Positions 32,695-32,723 of a stretch of DNA of 32,723 nt are shown one piece after another. Source of the stretch: Endomicrobium sp. (GTDB lineage Bacteria > Elusimicrobiota > Endomicrobiia > Endomicrobiales > Endomicrobiaceae); contig JAISAS010000002.1 in the NCBI GenBank assembly GCA_031266535.1, positions 1 to 32,723 of the forward strand. The letters run 5' to 3'. Under the pieces are notes generated by a model. It was not told the origin of the DNA, did no database searches, and worked only from the letters and a program-made list of their open reading frames with translations. The translations under genes were made by a program, and so were the position numbers. Each line of letters begins with the position of its first letter. Within the stretch, counting starts at the first letter, position 1.

Positions 32695-32723
32695 ATGAAA
32701 GTTATTGTACTAAAAGATTTAAA
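32695..32723 (+). CDS. rplI: 50S ribosomal protein L9, first codons only
   Basis: ATG 32695 begins MKVIVLKDLK, which matches the near-invariant L9 N-terminus (MKVILLKDV...). GGAAG at 32687-32691 gives a suitable Shine-Dalgarno. Only about ten codons are inside the window, so the call rests on a short match. The 187 bases upstream are non-coding and divergent from uhpC, so rplI would head its own transcript here rather than follow rpsF/rpsR. Confidence 0.65.

Noticed and set aside
1-32723. CRISPR arrays, insertion sequences, phage or known anti-phage operons
   Set aside because: No regularly spaced repeats, transposase motifs, terminal inverted repeats or phage genes were seen. The Xer recombinase has housekeeping features.

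Overview
The window is a very AT-rich bacterial chromosome segment. It is gene-dense and mostly housekeeping, with standard genetic code and Gram-negative features: a lipid II flippase, an LPS-type family 9 glycosyltransferase and a lipoprotein. PPi-dependent phosphofructokinase, a four-subunit pyruvate:ferredoxin oxidoreductase, a trimeric [FeFe] hydrogenase, a UhpC-type hexose-phosphate carrier and an AAA-ATPase/PD-(D/E)XK protein occur together. That combination best fits a strictly fermentative, host-associated member of Elusimicrobiota, most likely an Endomicrobium-like symbiont of termite-gut flagellates. The assignment is an inference from gene content recalled from the literature, not from a database search.

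Layout. Bases 1-2153 hold accessory genes: the 3' part of an AAA-ATPase/nuclease-fold gene, a Cys-rich small lipoprotein and a small exported protein. Then come murJ (+), tRNA-Ala (-), and a minus-strand pair of a family 9 glycosyltransferase and pfp. Bases 6671-7359 are a stop-dense AT-rich gap where transcription diverges; it holds a palindrome, a tandem repeat and DnaA-box-like words. From recR (7360) to 30440 almost everything is on the plus strand: recR-porCDAB, tRNA-Asn, rpsO-pnp-accB, ftsK, pgsA-pgpA, an MBL-fold hydrolase and xerC/D. A minus-strand dCMP deaminase interrupts the run. It continues with tRNA-Lys, tRNA-Glu, purA, thyX, a CPA2 antiporter, hydCBA, ruvX-mltG and a cysteine desulfurase. 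The right end has two minus-strand genes (a DUF4833-like exported protein and uhpC) and the first codons of rplI running off the window.

How the genes fit together. UhpC would import hexose phosphate and PPi-PFK would commit it to glycolysis while saving ATP. PorCDAB would oxidise pyruvate to acetyl-CoA and reduced ferredoxin. HydABC would reoxidise ferredoxin and NADH together, releasing H2. The cysteine desulfurase can supply sulfur for the many Fe-S clusters involved. ComEB (dCMP to dUMP) and ThyX (dUMP to dTMP) form a thymidylate branch. PgsA/PgpA make phosphatidylglycerol, AccB serves fatty acid synthesis, and MurJ and MltG act in peptidoglycan synthesis.

I found no CRISPR array, insertion sequence, prophage or convincing new defence system. 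The less ordinary items are the AAA-ATPase copy with altered active-site residues and its Cys-rich neighbour, a tRNA-Ala with anticodon CGC and a thin D-arm, the 6671-7359 gap as a possible replication origin, and the rpsO-pnp hairpin.
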